The position numbers and the translations under genes were made by a program. From the NCBI GenBank assembly GCA_021797955.1, contig JAJZYV010000037.1:1-9882 (forward strand): a stretch of 9,882 nucleotides of DNA, in the 5' to 3' direction. The notes under the pieces were generated by a model. The model searched no databases. It saw nothing but the letters and a program-made list of their open reading frames with translations, and was not told the origin of the DNA. The stretch comes from Thermoplasmata archaeon (lineage in GTDB: Archaea > Thermoplasmatota > Thermoplasmata > Thermoplasmatales > Thermoplasmataceae). Every line of letters begins with the position of its first letter. Position 1 is the first letter of the stretch. This document shows positions 1-6,333 of this stretch, in pieces.

Positions 1-285
1 TCCTTTATTGTATTCTTCCATTAACTGGGATTGCGACAATTTAGACAGTCGGTCAAAGTATTCCCTGATCCCTTTTTCATGTTCTGGATGAAATTTGCTA
101 ACACCCTTACCACTAAAAAGTACTTTAAAAAAAGTCTTTTCTTCCAGCGTGACGTGGAATATCTGCCAATTTTGCACATAATTTTCTGTAAAATGGTTAC
201 CAGTCAAATTTGCCAAAGCAAGAACTACCTCTCTATTTTCCTTAGATGAGCTCAATTGAAAGGCAATTTCAATTCCCTTATTCAT
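1..285 (-). CDS. Unrecognised protein, partial (3' end beyond the window)
   Basis: This reading frame is open on the minus strand from an ATG at 285 to the window edge, 95 codons without a stop. An in-frame TGA lies directly before the ATG, so the start cannot be further upstream unless the frame is broken. The visible protein begins MNKGIEIAFQLSSSKENREV and is mixed and charged. It has a central segment with NWQIFHVTLEEKTFFKVLF (residues 39-57) and a helical-looking, charged end (about 68-95). I see no signal peptide, membrane segment or known motif and do not recognise the family. It starts 50 bases after the J-domain gene on the same strand, with no obvious TATA box of its own, so co-transcription is likely. 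A link to the J-domain protein, as client or partner, is only inference from that arrangement. The coding call is fairly safe because the frame stays open and the residue mix is protein-like. Confidence 0.6.
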   Translation of the reverse strand, partial: MNKGIEIAFQLSSSKENREVVLALANLTGNHFTENYVQNWQIFHVTLEEKTFFKVLFSGKGVSKFHPEHEKGIREYFDRLSKLSQSQLMEEYNKG

Positions 286-335
286 TCATATCAAATATGC
301 ATGGAGATCATCATTTAAAAAGAATTCCTACCTTC

Positions 336-1067
336 TCATCTTGTTCTCCCGTACTTTCCGTAAAGATATTCATATGCTATGTTTATTTCCTTCATTTTCT
401 GACTCTCGGACGAATCGGATTCAGATTGTGTTAGATCGGGATGATATTTCTTAACCATATTCTTGTAGGCATTTCTTATAAGTATCATATCCTCGGTTGG
501 TTGTATATTTAGCAACTGGAAATACTTATTTTCATCAATTACGGCCAAGTTAATGTTGGGTTCGTATCCAAAATGTTTTTTGTATCTTTCCTCCTTAACA
601 TACTGCAACATATATGGTTCCTCAGAATCTGAAATCCCATTCTCCCTGGCAGCAAAAGTCAACTGTGCAAGGACAAGTTTTCTATCCTTTCTGGAAAAGT
701 CCTCTGGAATGTTATAATACGTAAAGGTTGAAATATCATTCCTGTCAACATACCCGCAGAGCAGTATAAATCCAGAAAAGAATTCTGGGATACGAAGACC
801 CCATCGTACTGAATCGAAGGCTTCAAAGACATTTTTCCTGAATATCTGCTGTTTTTTAAGTTTGATAGATGATACATCAAATCTGATTATTCCCTTCTTA
901 TCTCTCTTTATGGAGTCTTTGATCACGAAATAAATGCTGACTTCCTGATTGATCTTCTTATTTTTAAAGCCCTCTATATTGTTGATTAGGGTAACCCTTC
1001 CATTTTTAACCTCGATTTTGGTTGGTTTGGAGAATTTATCAAAGGGAATTAGAATATGCCTATTCAC
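336..1067 (-). CDS. Protein with a C-terminal DnaJ-like J-domain
   Basis: The last 60 residues (about 181-240 of 243) form a J-domain. It starts KYFQLLNIQPTEDMILIRNAY, continues with a lysine-rich helix, has the diagnostic HPD tripeptide at 209-211, and ends with a helix containing MKEINIAYEYLYGKYG. J-domains stimulate the ATPase of Hsp70 (DnaK), so a DnaK co-chaperone role follows from the family. No glycine/phenylalanine stretch, CxxCxGxG zinc repeats or client-binding C-terminal domain are present, so this is not canonical DnaJ. Residues 1-180 are unrecognised and look like a soluble mixed alpha/beta domain. The start is a GTG at 1067. A TATA-like box centred near 1091 makes a leaderless transcript plausible. 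The other nearby candidate, an ATG at 1075, is out of frame and stops after three codons. The gene diverges from the flavin reductase and is followed 50 bases later by the partial gene at the window edge. The J-domain call is firm; the protein's role is not known. Confidence 0.85.
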   Translation of the reverse strand: MNRHILIPFDKFSKPTKIEVKNGRVTLINNIEGFKNKKINQEVSIYFVIKDSIKRDKKGIIRFDVSSIKLKKQQIFRKNVFEAFDSVRWGLRIPEFFSGFILLCGYVDRNDISTFTYYNIPEDFSRKDRKLVLAQLTFAARENGISDSEEPYMLQYVKEERYKKHFGYEPNINLAVIDENKYFQLLNIQPTEDMILIRNAYKNMVKKYHPDLTQSESDSSESQKMKEINIAYEYLYGKYGRTR

Positions 1068-1086
1068 ACCAGCATAAGGGCTAAAA

Positions 1087-1095
1087 CTTATTTTT
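1087..1095 (-). promoter_or_regulatory. TATA-like box for the J-domain gene
   Basis: On the minus strand this reads AAAAATAAG, centred 24 bases before the GTG at 1067. That is the distance expected for an archaeal TATA box driving a leaderless transcript. The surrounding intergenic region is AT-rich throughout, so the exact box is uncertain. Confidence 0.35.
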
Positions 1096-1120
1096 ACTTT
1101 TCAAATTATTATCACAAAGA

Positions 1121-1130
1121 TATTAATTTA
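1121..1130 (+). promoter_or_regulatory. TATA-like box for the flavin reductase gene
   Basis: TATTAATTTA is centred about 23 bases before the ATG at 1149, the spacing expected of a leaderless archaeal transcript. This spacing supports the ATG at 1149 over the in-frame upstream start at 1056, which would place the promoter inside the coding region. Confidence 0.45.
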
Positions 1131-1148
1131 CAGTTCATTGTCCGGTTG

Positions 1149-1652
1149 ATGTTGATTAAAAACCTTGAGGATTGTCAGAATTACACCACTACAACCGTTG
1201 CACTGGTCACTTCTCATCTTGATGGAAGGCATAACATAATGTCTGCCGAATGGTCCATAAGAGCCTCTATTGAACCATATCTTGTTGCAGTGTTTGTTGG
1301 ATATGAAAGGGAAACATATTCCTTCATAAAGAACTCTGGAGAATTTGCATTAAATTACTGTTCCTCTGATCTGGGTTTTCTCGCCCATGTTTGCGGTAAT
1401 TATTCCTTTAAGAATGTCGATAAATTCTCAAAGTTTAATATCCCCTATTTGGAAGGTGTGAAGACCAAATGCAGAATAGTAAAGGGAAGCATAATGTCAG
1501 TGGAATGCAAGGTAATCAACGAATATCACGCTGGTGACCATGCAATCTTTATAGGTAGTGTGCAAGAGGGATATTTTGATGATGAAAAATCCCCTTTAGT
1601 CTTCTATGGTGGAAAATTCTTTAATGTTGGAAACAGAGTCAAATATGATTAA
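1149..1652 (+). CDS. Flavin reductase-like FMN-binding protein
   Basis: The 167-residue protein matches the flavin reductase-like/flavoredoxin family, an FMN-binding split barrel. Typical features in order are the N-terminal strand TTTTVALVTS (13-22), the flavin-contacting stretch NIMSAEW (29-35), YSFIKNSGEFALNY (57-70), the late GDHAIFIGSV strand (129-138) and a C-terminal LVFYGGKFF (150-158). Such proteins bind FMN and pass electrons from NAD(P)H or another donor to flavin or an acceptor; the donor and substrate here cannot be told. The frame is open upstream to 1056, but that extension (residues beginning MPIHTSIRAK) is not family-like and overlaps the start of the divergent gene. I therefore chose the ATG at 1149, which has a well-placed TATA box. 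The gene is transcribed alone and converges on the VOC gene. Confidence 0.85.
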   Translation: MLIKNLEDCQNYTTTTVALVTSHLDGRHNIMSAEWSIRASIEPYLVAVFVGYERETYSFIKNSGEFALNYCSSDLGFLAHVCGNYSFKNVDKFSKFNIPYLEGVKTKCRIVKGSIMSVECKVINEYHAGDHAIFIGSVQEGYFDDEKSPLVFYGGKFFNVGNRVKYD

Positions 1653-1685
1653 ACGCGGTAATATATAATGAACCAAAAGAATTGA

Positions 1686-1704
1686 TTTTTTAAGTGTACT
1701 TTTT
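1686..1704 (+). terminator. Probable T-run terminator after the flavin reductase gene
   Basis: Two T-runs on the plus strand, six Ts at 1686-1691 and five at 1700-1704, start 33 bases after the flavin reductase stop codon. Archaeal intrinsic termination relies on such U-rich tracts without needing a hairpin. They lie in the gap between two convergent genes. Confidence 0.45.
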
Positions 1705-1739
1705 AGAATTTTACCATTATCAGAAATTTTATTGCCATT

Positions 1740-2087
1740 TCATGGCTGGTAAATATCTATTTCATTTCCATCTGGATCCAGGAATGTAGTTTCATAACCT
1801 CCCCATGGAACGCTGTTTATTTCCTTCACGAATTTAACGCACCTCATCTTTAGCAATTTGACATCACCAATTATATCATTAGTAACGAAATGAAAATGGA
1901 TTGGACCTCCGGGAACGCCGGAATAACCACCATGTATTGAAAATTCCATATTCTCCAATTCAAATGTGATAAAATTCGGACTGGAATCTGATTCTCTTTG
2001 ATGCAATCCCAGTGCATCCCTGTAGAATTCAAGTGATTTATCAAAATTCTTAACAAAAAGGATAATTGGATTTATATTTTTAATCAT
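1740..2087 (-). CDS. VOC-superfamily (glyoxalase/bleomycin resistance-like) protein
   Basis: This 115-residue protein is a single VOC module pair of the glyoxalase/bleomycin-resistance/dioxygenase superfamily. The N-terminal half has the usual NFDKSLEFYRDALGL helix signature (14-28). The C-terminal half ends FLDPDGNEIDIYQP (102-115), the standard closing strand, and E109 is a likely metal ligand. H64 or H66 in IHFHFV is the candidate second ligand. Members may be metal-dependent lyases, isomerases or dioxygenases, or simply binding proteins; the substrate cannot be inferred. The ATG at 2087 is the natural start because the fold begins immediately (KNINPIILFVKN), and a TATA-like box lies about 23 bases upstream. 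The gene lies between the thermopsin gene, which is upstream on the same strand, and the convergent flavin reductase, and seems to be transcribed alone. Confidence 0.85.
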   Translation of the reverse strand: MIKNINPIILFVKNFDKSLEFYRDALGLHQRESDSSPNFITFELENMEFSIHGGYSGVPGGPIHFHFVTNDIIGDVKLLKMRCVKFVKEINSVPWGGYETTFLDPDGNEIDIYQP

Positions 2088-2104
2088 AGGACTCTATTTT
2101 CGAA

Positions 2105-2115
2105 GGATAATTAAG
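2105..2115 (-). promoter_or_regulatory. TATA-like box for the VOC gene
   Basis: The minus strand reads CTTAATTATCC, centred 23 bases before the ATG at 2087, which fits a leaderless start. It lies in the 81-base gap after the thermopsin stop codon. Confidence 0.4.
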
Positions 2116-2131
2116 CCTTTCCTGTGTTATG

Positions 2132-2136
2132 AAAAA
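2132..2136 (-). terminator. Short T-run, possible terminator of the thermopsin gene
   Basis: Five Ts on the minus strand begin 33 bases after the thermopsin stop codon and just before the VOC promoter. This is a weak signal taken alone; its position between a 3 kb gene and the next promoter makes it plausible. Confidence 0.3.
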
Positions 2137-2168
2137 TAGGAAGGATTTTAAGGAATATATCGAATTGT

Positions 2169-5100
2169 TTAACTTGGCTTTCTTCTAAAGATTATTGCAT
2201 AACTCAATACAGCCCCTGTTAGAGCAATGACTGCGCCCATAACTGCACCAAATAAAAATCCATTGCTTGACGTTGAAATGAATTGAACGTGAATAGTAGA
2301 ATTGCCACTGAAATAGAACTTTCCAGAACTACCTGTATTGGAATATCCGTTCACCTCAGAAACTGAATAGTTTACAACGCTTCCGACCGAAATGCCATGA
2401 AGCACAATCTTATCGCTTGATATATTTTGAGTGTGCCCATTGATTGTGATAGACCACTGTGTACCTGGAGCCAGCCCGCTTTCTACGAATGTAAGAGACA
2501 GATTTCTTGTCGTATAATCTATATTGATATATGGAATAGATGAACTGCTGAGCAATGATATTTGACCGCTTCCATTAACAGTGTAACCTGGAACCTGCAA
2601 AGCCGAATAGGTGTAGATACCAAGAGTGACATCAACCAGTTCAACAGTACTCACTTTAAATTTCCCACTGAAGCCATTTGCTGAAATTCCCCATTCTCTG
2701 CCCTTTGGCAATCCAGTCTCCCTAAAAATTGCGTTTCCCCCAAAAAGTTTGACTACATATGAACTGGTGTAACCATTACTCAGAGAAATTGTTCCTGAAG
2801 TGCCAAAGCAGTATCCTTGAATTGTCTGCATATAAGATATAAATTGGATTTGATTAGTATTTGTATGGATGAAATTAGCTGGTAGATCACTCAATTGGCA
2901 TAATCCTTCATAGGTTACTGCGATCCCCATTGCATATATCGCCACTGCATTCAGTATGGTCTCCGGGGTTTCGAAAGTCAAATTGAATCCTGGAACGTGC
3001 ATGAAATATATTTCTTCCCCTGTTTGCATCAGTCCCTGATCATTATACGTTAATCCTGTTGTTGCATCCCAGAAATAATTATTTGAAAACAAATCCGTAA
3101 ATGTGCGATTTGCTGGAGAACAGCTGATTACGGTGTATTGAGTTAAAAACTCATTGCCAGTAACATTTACTCCATTACTAAGCATAAGAATTCCTATCAG
3201 TGAATTACCATAAATGAATTTGCTCCAAAAACTCGAATTTAACTGAACATTCAGGACTGTGGAAATTCCCTTGAATAAATTATTTTTGATCTGTATGTTT
3301 GAACTCTTACTTGCATTATTATAGATCAGTAAACCATTTCCCCAAGAGATTATGCTGCTATCAACTACTGAAATGTGTGAACTGTTCCACAGGGTTATCC
3401 CCCCTTCAGAAAAACCTGAGGTAAAGTTTGAGTACCACGCTGATACTGTTGCGTTGATAATTGAAACATTTCTTGAATGGTATACCCATAAATTCATTCC
3501 ATTACTATTTTCTATTGCTGTTGAGGCATAAACGGATGGACGGCTATATGCACAGGATGAATATGAGACTGACATATTGTAATTCATTACGTCAACATAG
3601 GCAGTCGTATTAATTAGAAACAATCCAGCAAATTCTGGGAATAAATAGTCGTTAAGCTCTCCAAATACAGGATTCAACCCCTTGAATGTCGAATTGTTAC
3701 TGTTGGCATTAATGACATAAGGACTTGATAATGTTCCACTGCCTTTTACTGCCATCTGGGCTAAGTCAGTATTGTTGGTGGCATAGACTGGAGTGTATAT
3801 ACTCATACTGTCATTTACAATGTAATTGATAACCGTTGGGGACGTACTGTTCAGATAAGTCAGATTTCCTCCAAACATATTGTGGTTATTTTCCATCGCA
3901 ATAACTGCGTAATTGACTCCAGATGGTAGATATATCCATGAATGATCTGAATTGGTGGGTGACCATGTCCATGGCGTAGCACTTTTTGCCACTCTCACGA
4001 AAATAAATCCTGCTGTATTGGAAGATTTTATTGCATATTTTGAGGAGTGTGAGGTTGTTGTATTCCATAATCCATATACCAGGGAAGGGCCTGTCGTAAG
4101 ATTTGCATTTGTAGTTACTGAATGCACATCAACCCCTGATGAAGTTTCACCCGTATCTGCTCCGGCATCATAGGCACTTGGTACCGCTAAATACCTATTC
4201 GACGTACCGTTGAGATATTTTAAATCAAGAGAGGCAGTTATATTTAGAATTGTTGCAGTGCTGCCTCCTCCTGGTCCACCAATGATGGCTTCGGCATCAT
4301 AAAGCAAATTGAAGTGGTTGAGAGTTGTTCCACTGACCAGATATGTTAATTTTGGAGTTTTATAGTTTTCATGCGGCAGTGTTGAATTAAATACGGCTTT
4401 TTCGTAACAACCAGATTGAACTCCTGCGGAATTCTGTAATGTGTAGTTAAAATAAACAGCCTGTCTGTTGTTTATCAAACTTGTATTCAAATACAGGGTA
4501 ATCGAAAAACTTGAACCAGTTTTAAGTGTTGGTCCAACATTAATTAATGCGTTGCTAAAATTTTCTCTCGGTGAAGACGAACAATAAAACGAACTGGATG
4601 GTAATGAGATATTCTTTAAACTTGTAAAATTCCAAATATTGTCAACGAACGTAATTTTATGAGTGAGTGTATTGTAATCTACAACGTTCTGTGTCCACAT
4701 TTGATATCCCGAATTGTTATGGATTACCACATTAGAAAGAATTGAATTTAATTGAAATGAAATATAGGCGGGTGCATTATCTGCGAGATTGGCTGTTTGT
4801 ATTCTAGACATGTTAAGAGTGGTGGAAAATGAACTGGTAGTAAAATTCCTTCCAACGTTTTGTCCAGATACATTACAAATTCCCTCAAAAGCCAGTCCCA
4901 TAGGTGCAGGCGACGAAGTGTATCCAGAGGAAACCAGATTACCCATCATTCTTGATTGATCCTTGAAATTTGGAATAAAGAGGGTTTTCATTGGGATTTT
5001 AGATCTGTTTGCCGAATACATTACTTGATTTTCAAGTGAGTTGTTTAAGGATTTGTTTGAACCCCCAGGCTTTGCAGTTGTGTAATTGAATTTGTTTATC

Positions 5101-5222
5101 CCAGTATTTAATTCAGAATTGCTTTTTTGGACAAGTGAAACTGGATGAGGAATTGAAACAACCATTCCTAGAACTGATAAAAAAACAACGAGAACAATTA
5201 GGGATTTGGAAAACTTATTCAT
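2169..5222 (-). CDS. Membrane-anchored multidomain thermopsin (peptidase family A5)
   Basis: Thermopsins are acid-active proteases secreted by acidophilic archaea. This 1017-residue protein starts with a signal peptide (hydrophobic core about 8-24). The A5 domain spans roughly 85-390, with the family landmarks SPAPMGLAFEG (104-114), QMWTQNVVDYNT (174-185), ITFVDNIWN (190-198), EAIIGGPGGGS (311-321) and GADTGETSSG (354-363). A NosD-like opening, GSGTLSSPYVI (494-504), introduces a right-handed beta-helix region (about 570-720, repeated NVSIINATV- and NIQIKNNLF-type rungs). Two tandem surface-protein modules follow, each opening with a GLPKGREW- or GLAPGTQW-type motif (837-844, 916-923). A C-terminal membrane helix (about 988-1012) ends in RRKPS. 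The orientation implied is protease outside, anchored by the C-terminus. About forty Asn-X-Ser/Thr sequons suggest heavy N-glycosylation. Secreted single-domain thermopsins are around 340 residues, so this one is about three times longer. The ATG at 5222 has a TATA box 25 bases upstream. The protease domain call is firm; activity and substrate are unproven. Confidence 0.88.
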   Translation of the reverse strand: MNKFSKSLIVLVVFLSVLGMVVSIPHPVSLVQKSNSELNTGINKFNYTTAKPGGSNKSLNNSLENQVMYSANRSKIPMKTLFIPNFKDQSRMMGNLVSSGYTSSPAPMGLAFEGICNVSGQNVGRNFTTSSFSTTLNMSRIQTANLADNAPAYISFQLNSILSNVVIHNNSGYQMWTQNVVDYNTLTHKITFVDNIWNFTSLKNISLPSSSFYCSSSPRENFSNALINVGPTLKTGSSFSITLYLNTSLINNRQAVYFNYTLQNSAGVQSGCYEKAVFNSTLPHENYKTPKLTYLVSGTTLNHFNLLYDAEAIIGGPGGGSTATILNITASLDLKYLNGTSNRYLAVPSAYDAGADTGETSSGVDVHSVTTNANLTTGPSLVYGLWNTTTSHSSKYAIKSSNTAGFIFVRVAKSATPWTWSPTNSDHSWIYLPSGVNYAVIAMENNHNMFGGNLTYLNSTSPTVINYIVNDSMSIYTPVYATNNTDLAQMAVKGSGTLSSPYVINANSNNSTFKGLNPVFGELNDYLFPEFAGLFLINTTAYVDVMNYNMSVSYSSCAYSRPSVYASTAIENSNGMNLWVYHSRNVSIINATVSAWYSNFTSGFSEGGITLWNSSHISVVDSSIISWGNGLLIYNNASKSSNIQIKNNLFKGISTVLNVQLNSSFWSKFIYGNSLIGILMLSNGVNVTGNEFLTQYTVISCSPANRTFTDLFSNNYFWDATTGLTYNDQGLMQTGEEIYFMHVPGFNLTFETPETILNAVAIYAMGIAVTYEGLCQLSDLPANFIHTNTNQIQFISYMQTIQGYCFGTSGTISLSNGYTSSYVVKLFGGNAIFRETGLPKGREWGISANGFSGKFKVSTVELVDVTLGIYTYSALQVPGYTVNGSGQISLLSSSSIPYINIDYTTRNLSLTFVESGLAPGTQWSITINGHTQNISSDKIVLHGISVGSVVNYSVSEVNGYSNTGSSGKFYFSGNSTIHVQFISTSSNGFLFGAVMGAVIALTGAVLSYAIIFRRKPS

Positions 5223-5242
5223 AAATTTAATAATAAAATATA

Positions 5243-5251
5243 CTATTTAAA
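5243..5251 (-). promoter_or_regulatory. TATA box of the thermopsin gene
   Basis: The minus strand reads TTTAAATAG, close to the archaeal TATA consensus, centred 25 bases before the ATG at 5222. A leaderless transcript is therefore expected. Confidence 0.55.
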
Positions 5252-5252
5252 T

Positions 5253-5495
5253 CCGGCTTAAATTTTTTCTGGGAATAGAAGTGATTCTCATAATAGTAAA
5301 TTTCAAGAATTCACGAGGTTCGATCTGGCCAGGAAAGTTGGTTATTATTAAAATCTCCCCTCTTTATGGTGATTACTCGTCAGCTGTGATCCGATCTATT
5401 ACAGTTCTGGAACGCCATGATAAGAATATTACAGAAGAGAATAGAAACATGAAGAACATGCAAAAAGCGGTTTTTCATATCACAAAAGATTCTTC
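5253..5495. other. Non-coding gap between the thermopsin promoter and the transposase relic
   Basis: About 240 bases hold no gene I can support. A plus-strand reading frame of 72 codons (5281-5499) exists, but its product resembles no family and runs into the transposase relic. The right half may include the left end of the insertion element: TGGAAC at 5408-5413 is repeated in inverted orientation at 5920-5925, but six bases is too little to claim terminal repeats. Confidence 0.4.
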
Positions 5496-5915
5496 ATGAA
5501 GTCCAAATATACAGAGGAATAGAAGTACCACATAGTCATTGAACCATTCTTCGAGAATGTGATACTGACTGCGGAGACGAGGAGATCTAAGTTCTGAAGA
5601 AGATCATAGAAGAACAGAGTCTGGTCATAGACGTTTTGAAAAAAGGCTTCTTGGGAGATCATGATGATGATTATTGAATATTTGAAGGACCAGATTCCTC
5701 TCACGGAGATCTCACAAATATCCGCAAACCCACTGTCAGGACAATATTACGATCCTGTAAAGAGACACAACCGAAGACTTGATCCTTCCACAAGGGAAAG
5801 AAACAGTGGCACTACATTAGAAAGGCCAAAATACGGATACGGGAGAGTGCGGGCAATACTTAGGAATGAGGACATTCCAAGAGTGCTTGATTTCCTTGAG
5901 GAGTACCACAAATAA
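5496..5915 (+). pseudogene. Decayed IS3-type transposase (OrfA + OrfB fragments)
   Basis: An ATG at 5496 opens an OrfA-like helix-turn-helix start, MKSKYTEE, but codon 9 is TAG (5520-5522). Reading through gives KYHIVIEPFFENVILTAE, typical of IS3-type OrfA N-termini, until a TGA at 5595. From 5591, in another frame, comes VLKKIIEEQSLVIDVLKKG, the usual C-terminal coiled coil of OrfA; the 40-50 residues normally between these pieces are missing. From about 5661, back in the first frame, an OrfB N-terminus follows: YLKDQIPLTEISQIS, then RPKYGYGRVRAILRNE (the HTH_21-like YGYRRV region). It then jumps to a short tail (VLDFLEEYHK) and a stop at 5913-5915. The DDE integrase core of about 200 residues is absent. 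The element has therefore lost internal parts of both orfA and orfB and cannot encode a transposase. It ends 45 bases from the 3' end of a tRNA gene. The family assignment comes from motif memory, not a search. Confidence 0.65.
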
Positions 5916-5960
5916 TTTTGTTCCAAAATCATGTTATTATAAATTATATCATATAAAGGA

Positions 5961-6035
5961 CGGGCTCGGTGGGATTCGGACCCACGATCACCGACTTAGA
6001 AGGACGGTGCCTTATCCAGACTAGGCCACGAGCCC
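5961..6035 (-). tRNA. tRNA-Arg (anticodon TCT)
   Basis: The minus strand folds as a complete 75-base cloverleaf. The acceptor stem is GGGCTCG with CGAGCCC and a discriminator G. The D arm is GCCT/AGGC. The anticodon loop CTTCTAA carries TCT at 34-36, followed by A37. The T arm is GTGGG/CCCAC. The tRNA decodes AGA/AGG arginine codons, which are frequent in the neighbouring genes. CCA is not encoded and no intron is seen. The anticodon stem (CCGTC with GTCGG) contains an apparent U30-U40 mismatch; all other stem pairs are sound. The gene diverges from the pcc1 operon, with a TATA-like element about 29 bases before its 5' end. Confidence 0.95.
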
Positions 6036-6057
6036 ATGGGTCGAGAATACAACCTTC

Positions 6058-6070
6058 CATAAATATTTTT
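6058..6070. promoter_or_regulatory. Shared divergent TATA region for tRNA-Arg and pcc1 operon
   Basis: The sequence TATTTATGG read on the minus strand and ATAAATATT read on the plus strand overlap in this near-symmetrical AT block. Its centre is about 29 bases before the tRNA 5' end and about 33 before the pcc1 ATG at 6097. It could therefore serve both directions, giving pcc1 a very short leader. The 61-base gap has no better box for either gene. A 10-base palindrome, GTATGCATAC (6076-6085), lies between the box and pcc1. Confidence 0.45.
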
Positions 6071-6096
6071 GACCTGTATGCATACCGAATATAGCG

Positions 6097-6333
6097 ATGT
6101 CGAAAATAAAAATCACAATCACACTTCCTAAGTCAGAATTTATGCATCAAGTTGAAGCTATTATACCAAATCTTGATATGAAAGGCCCCAGAGTGAGGAG
6201 CAGTGTTATTGATAGTGAAAATGCATTTCATGTTTATATAGAAGCCATTGATACTGCAGCACTAAGGGCTGCTCTCGGTTCAATAACTAGGTGGTTGTTG
6301 GTAGCTAACAAACTAAATGAGGCGATTAAATAA
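6097..6333 (+). CDS. pcc1: KEOPS complex subunit Pcc1
   Basis: The 78-residue protein matches archaeal Pcc1, the small dimerising subunit of KEOPS. This complex (Kae1, Bud32, Cgi121, Pcc1) completes the N6-threonylcarbamoyl modification (t6A) at A37 of tRNAs that read ANN codons. Pcc1 dimerises KEOPS and contacts Kae1. Visible family features are the central PRVRSSV (31-37) and the C-terminal helix DTAALRAALGSITRWLLVAN (52-71), whose ALRAALxSITRWL core is the family signature. The length is typical (about 75-90). Its stop codon overlaps the prefoldin start by one base (TAATG), so translational coupling is likely. It is the first gene of pcc1-pfdB-mptA. The ATG at 6097 leaves no room for a long leader. 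Confidence 0.88.
   Translation: MSKIKITITLPKSEFMHQVEAIIPNLDMKGPRVRSSVIDSENAFHVYIEAIDTAALRAALGSITRWLLVANKLNEAIK
6321..6326 (+). promoter_or_regulatory. Ribosome binding site for pfdB
   Basis: GGCGAT, one base off the archaeal GGTGAT, ends six bases before the ATG at 6333, inside the end of pcc1. The same six-base spacing is seen before ribC. It supports the overlapping start. Confidence 0.5.

Noticed and set aside
31..434. Two small plus-strand reading frames (72 and 62 codons)
   Set aside because: They lie opposite the minus-strand partial gene and the J-domain end; their products look compositionally random and have no family features.
3952..4173. 73-codon plus-strand frame inside the thermopsin gene
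   Set aside because: It is the antisense of a conserved thermopsin region and is explained by its codon bias.
5281..5499. 72-codon plus-strand frame upstream of the transposase relic
   Set aside because: No recognisable family, no ribosome binding site or convincing promoter, and it runs into the relic; treated as non-coding.
5480..5704. 74-codon minus-strand frame across the transposase relic
   Set aside because: It is a shadow of the decayed OrfA/OrfB sequence on the other strand.
5408..5925. TGGAAC/GTTCCA as terminal inverted repeats of the IS relic
   Set aside because: Only six matching bases with no extension inward; not enough to define element ends, so not annotated as a repeat.
5961..5990. 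tRNA 3' end as an attachment site (att) of an integrated element
   Set aside because: I found no second copy of the tRNA 3' sequence in the window and no integrase gene.
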